From Thamnaconus septentrionalis (Eukaryota; Chordata; Actinopteri; Tetraodontiformes; Monacanthidae), in assembly GCA_009823395.1 (NCBI GenBank), contig CM020512.1:7824905-7888904 (forward strand): DNA of 64,000 nt, written 5' to 3'. The first letter of the stretch is position 1, and each line of letters begins with the position of its first letter. Positions 62,030 through 64,000 of the stretch are shown piece by piece. The notes under the pieces are model-generated. The model was not told where the DNA came from. It ran no database searches and saw only the letters and a program-made list of their open reading frames with translations. The position numbers and the translations under genes were made by a program.

Positions 62030-64000
62030 TTCTTTAATTAAAACTGCAGCACTGTAAGTGTTCATATTAATCCACTTGGACATGCATGAAAAAGTAAATA
62101 TATTCATATAGTACAGATATGTACATTCCAGGACAATCTCTGAAATCAACAATGGGAGTGTGAAAAAAGATCAATACACTTTGTGTAACTTTCATGATGT
62201 TGTTCTTTTCCCCCATAAAATTCATCTGCCCACAACAATTTCTGCTTACACTGACATAGTCCTAAACTGGGTGACCAATAGAGAAAATAACTTAAAGGCA
62301 GCCAGAACATTTGACCAAATTCCTGTTCAAAGACATAAGAAAGTAGATTAGCTTTCTGAAAAGGTGTGAACTGTACGGCGTGACATTTTATCTGTGAAGA
62401 CACGAAACAAAAAACAGAAAAACCAAGATAAAAGAATTAGTTGCTATATTTCTCATTACAATCAGAATAATGACAAAAAGTTGTGTAGTGCTAAAAAAAA
62501 AAAACATAGCACACAAAAAACAAGACTCGACAGAAAAAGGGTGTTGAGGGCATGAAGTACATGGAAGCTAAATACACTAAGCTGTTTATTTCAAAAATGA
62601 ACAATCGTTTATAGCAGACTGCCAGCCAAATATAGTGCCAGCATCAAAGTACAACAAAATGTTGGGGGTCACCATTGGGACTGTAGGACAAAAGGTTCAG
62701 TCAGAGGGCATCCGTGTTGCTGAAGAGACCTAAGAAGAGAGTCTTTATGGGATCTTTGACAAAGATCAACGGTTAAAACTTAAATTCAAATAAAACACAA
62801 CACAATACAATTCACTTGCATTTTAGTGCATAAAGACATGCCCTTGTGTTAACGGACAGATATCTCGTTTTAAAACATTGTGTGACACGCAGATGATCAT
62901 ATCAACAAAATGTGACGGAGGGTGGGAGAGGGGTTTGGGGGTACACAGGACAAAAGGCAAACTGCTTGTTCAATCCCTCGAGTTGGGGGGGGTTCTGAAG
63001 AGGACAGAGCGGACAAGCTAGACACACTCGAGGCAGATCTTCAGTCGCAGTCAAACGTTGAACAATACTGCGTCTCCCCACCAGGTGACAGACAAGCGCT
63101 GTGTTACCATCCGGGAAAATGGAACCATCCATTTTAAAAAAGGCTTTGAGGAAGCTGAGATTAACCAATGAGAAATTGTTCCCCATTGCTGGATTTGAAA
63201 TCGCTGAAAGAGGAATAATTTTTTTTTTTTTTTTTTAAAAGCGGGCGTCTATTTAAAGGGGGATATCAAGAGGCACCGACGTGATCTTAAGGCAGAATTA
63301 TTAGACACTGAGACTGTAACTGGAAAGTGCAAGTTTAAAAAAAAAATTAAGAAAAAAAAACGGTGATAAATGGCAGATTGTGTTGCTCGCAACTTCTTAA
63401 TGAAAAGATAACAGTCGTGCTGTTTTACTTCCTGTCCCAGACTACATCTTTGGAGATTCAGACATCCGATTTGTTGTCACTATGGCTTGATTCAGGTTTG
63501 GTACAGAGCGAACGAGACGTGGAGGGGTTGGCCACGCCTCCCAACGAGTAGCAAGGATTTCTAGCCATCCTGAGAGAGTGTCAAAATAACAAGTTACAGT
63601 GAGCCCACGCAGAACAGCACAGTCAATATAACAGTTGTGTATGAAACGAGGAAAAAAAAGAGGCTTCCTTCTACAAACCAGACCTTCTAAATTTGGAAGG
63701 AAAGGGAGGAGGTGTAGGAGGACGAGGAGGAGGAGGACAACGATGAGGAGGAGGAGGAGAGGAGAAGGAGGAGGAAACAGGCTGAATTCCCTTCAGGTTA
63801 CAAAAAGCTATTGCTCAGGAACAAATGTGAAATTTAAAAAAACAAAAATAAAAAGGCAAACTCCAACAAATTTTGGTTTGGTGAAACGCACGGGGAGGAC
63901 GTGGCAAATGTCTCAACTGAATATGTAGCTGCACGTAACCTTAACATCAGGATCGTAACACCCAAAACATGAAGAAGGAGGTGTGTATGTGTGTGGGGGG
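62030..64000 (-). other. Probable 3' UTR of an upstream neighbour gene
   Basis: AT-rich, low in CpG, without convincing ORFs. It has poly(A)-signal-like ATTAAA near 62036 and AATAAA near 62585 on the minus strand, and a GA/CT-rich tract at 63690-63780. In human, LARP4 lies just upstream of DIP2B on the same strand, so a larp4 3' end is possible, but no coding sequence proves it. A weak terminal-exon candidate on the minus strand is 63468-63569. Confidence 0.3.

Noticed and set aside
62902..63186. Minus-strand ORF of 94 codons
   Set aside because: Lies in 3'-UTR-like sequence, no conserved motif, no splice acceptor at a suitable place.

Overview
This is vertebrate nuclear DNA, most likely from a compact-genome teleost. 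The genes are split into short exons with GT-AG introns, CA/GA/CTG microsatellites are frequent, and there are several fish-type DNA-transposon derivatives. There is no prokaryotic gene organisation, CRISPR array or operon. Two protein-coding genes are recognised, both on the minus strand, plus one plus-strand tRNA gene.

Left part (1 to about 17.1 kb): the 5' part of a voltage-gated sodium channel alpha subunit, best matched to scn8a (Nav1.6). Coding exons 1 to 8 run from 12,959 down to the left edge, where exon 8 is cut. Exon 5 is present as two mutually exclusive copies, 5N and 5A, whose peptides differ only by Asn versus Asp. Intron 2 carries the signals of a U12-type AT-AC intron. A CpG-rich block at 16.3-17.1 kb holds three consensus splice donors in the gene's direction and looks like a cluster of alternative non-coding first exons with their promoter.

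Middle and right (about 19.2 to 60.8 kb): a complete dip2b-type gene (disco-interacting protein 2, B paralogue favoured). It has 38 coding exons from 60,571 to 22,742. The exon lengths I measured sum to 4,737 bp, giving 1,578 codons plus stop with every junction in frame. The protein has an N-terminal DMAP1-binding region and two tandem adenylate-forming (FAAL-like) domains. The 3' UTR runs towards a polyadenylation signal near 19.2 kb, so the dip2b 3' end lies only about 2 kb upstream of the scn8a promoter block. The 18.6 kb first intron is full of microsatellites and transposon copies and contains no gene I can support.

Far right: a lone intron-containing tRNA-Tyr(GTA) lies about 0.7 kb upstream of the dip2b start, on the opposite strand. 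From about 62 kb to the edge the sequence looks like the 3' UTR of another gene whose body is outside the window.

Mobile elements are short non-autonomous DNA transposons: several hAT copies with 8-bp target duplications, two copies of a Harbinger-like element keeping a Myb/SANT-like mini-ORF, a TTAA-flanked element, and a mariner-like transposase remnant. I found no new gene system. The most notable items are the AT-AC intron, the exon 5N/5A pair, the alternative first-exon cluster, a perfect GATA-containing palindrome and the nested transposons. All identifications come from reading the sequence and from remembered family knowledge; no database search was run.
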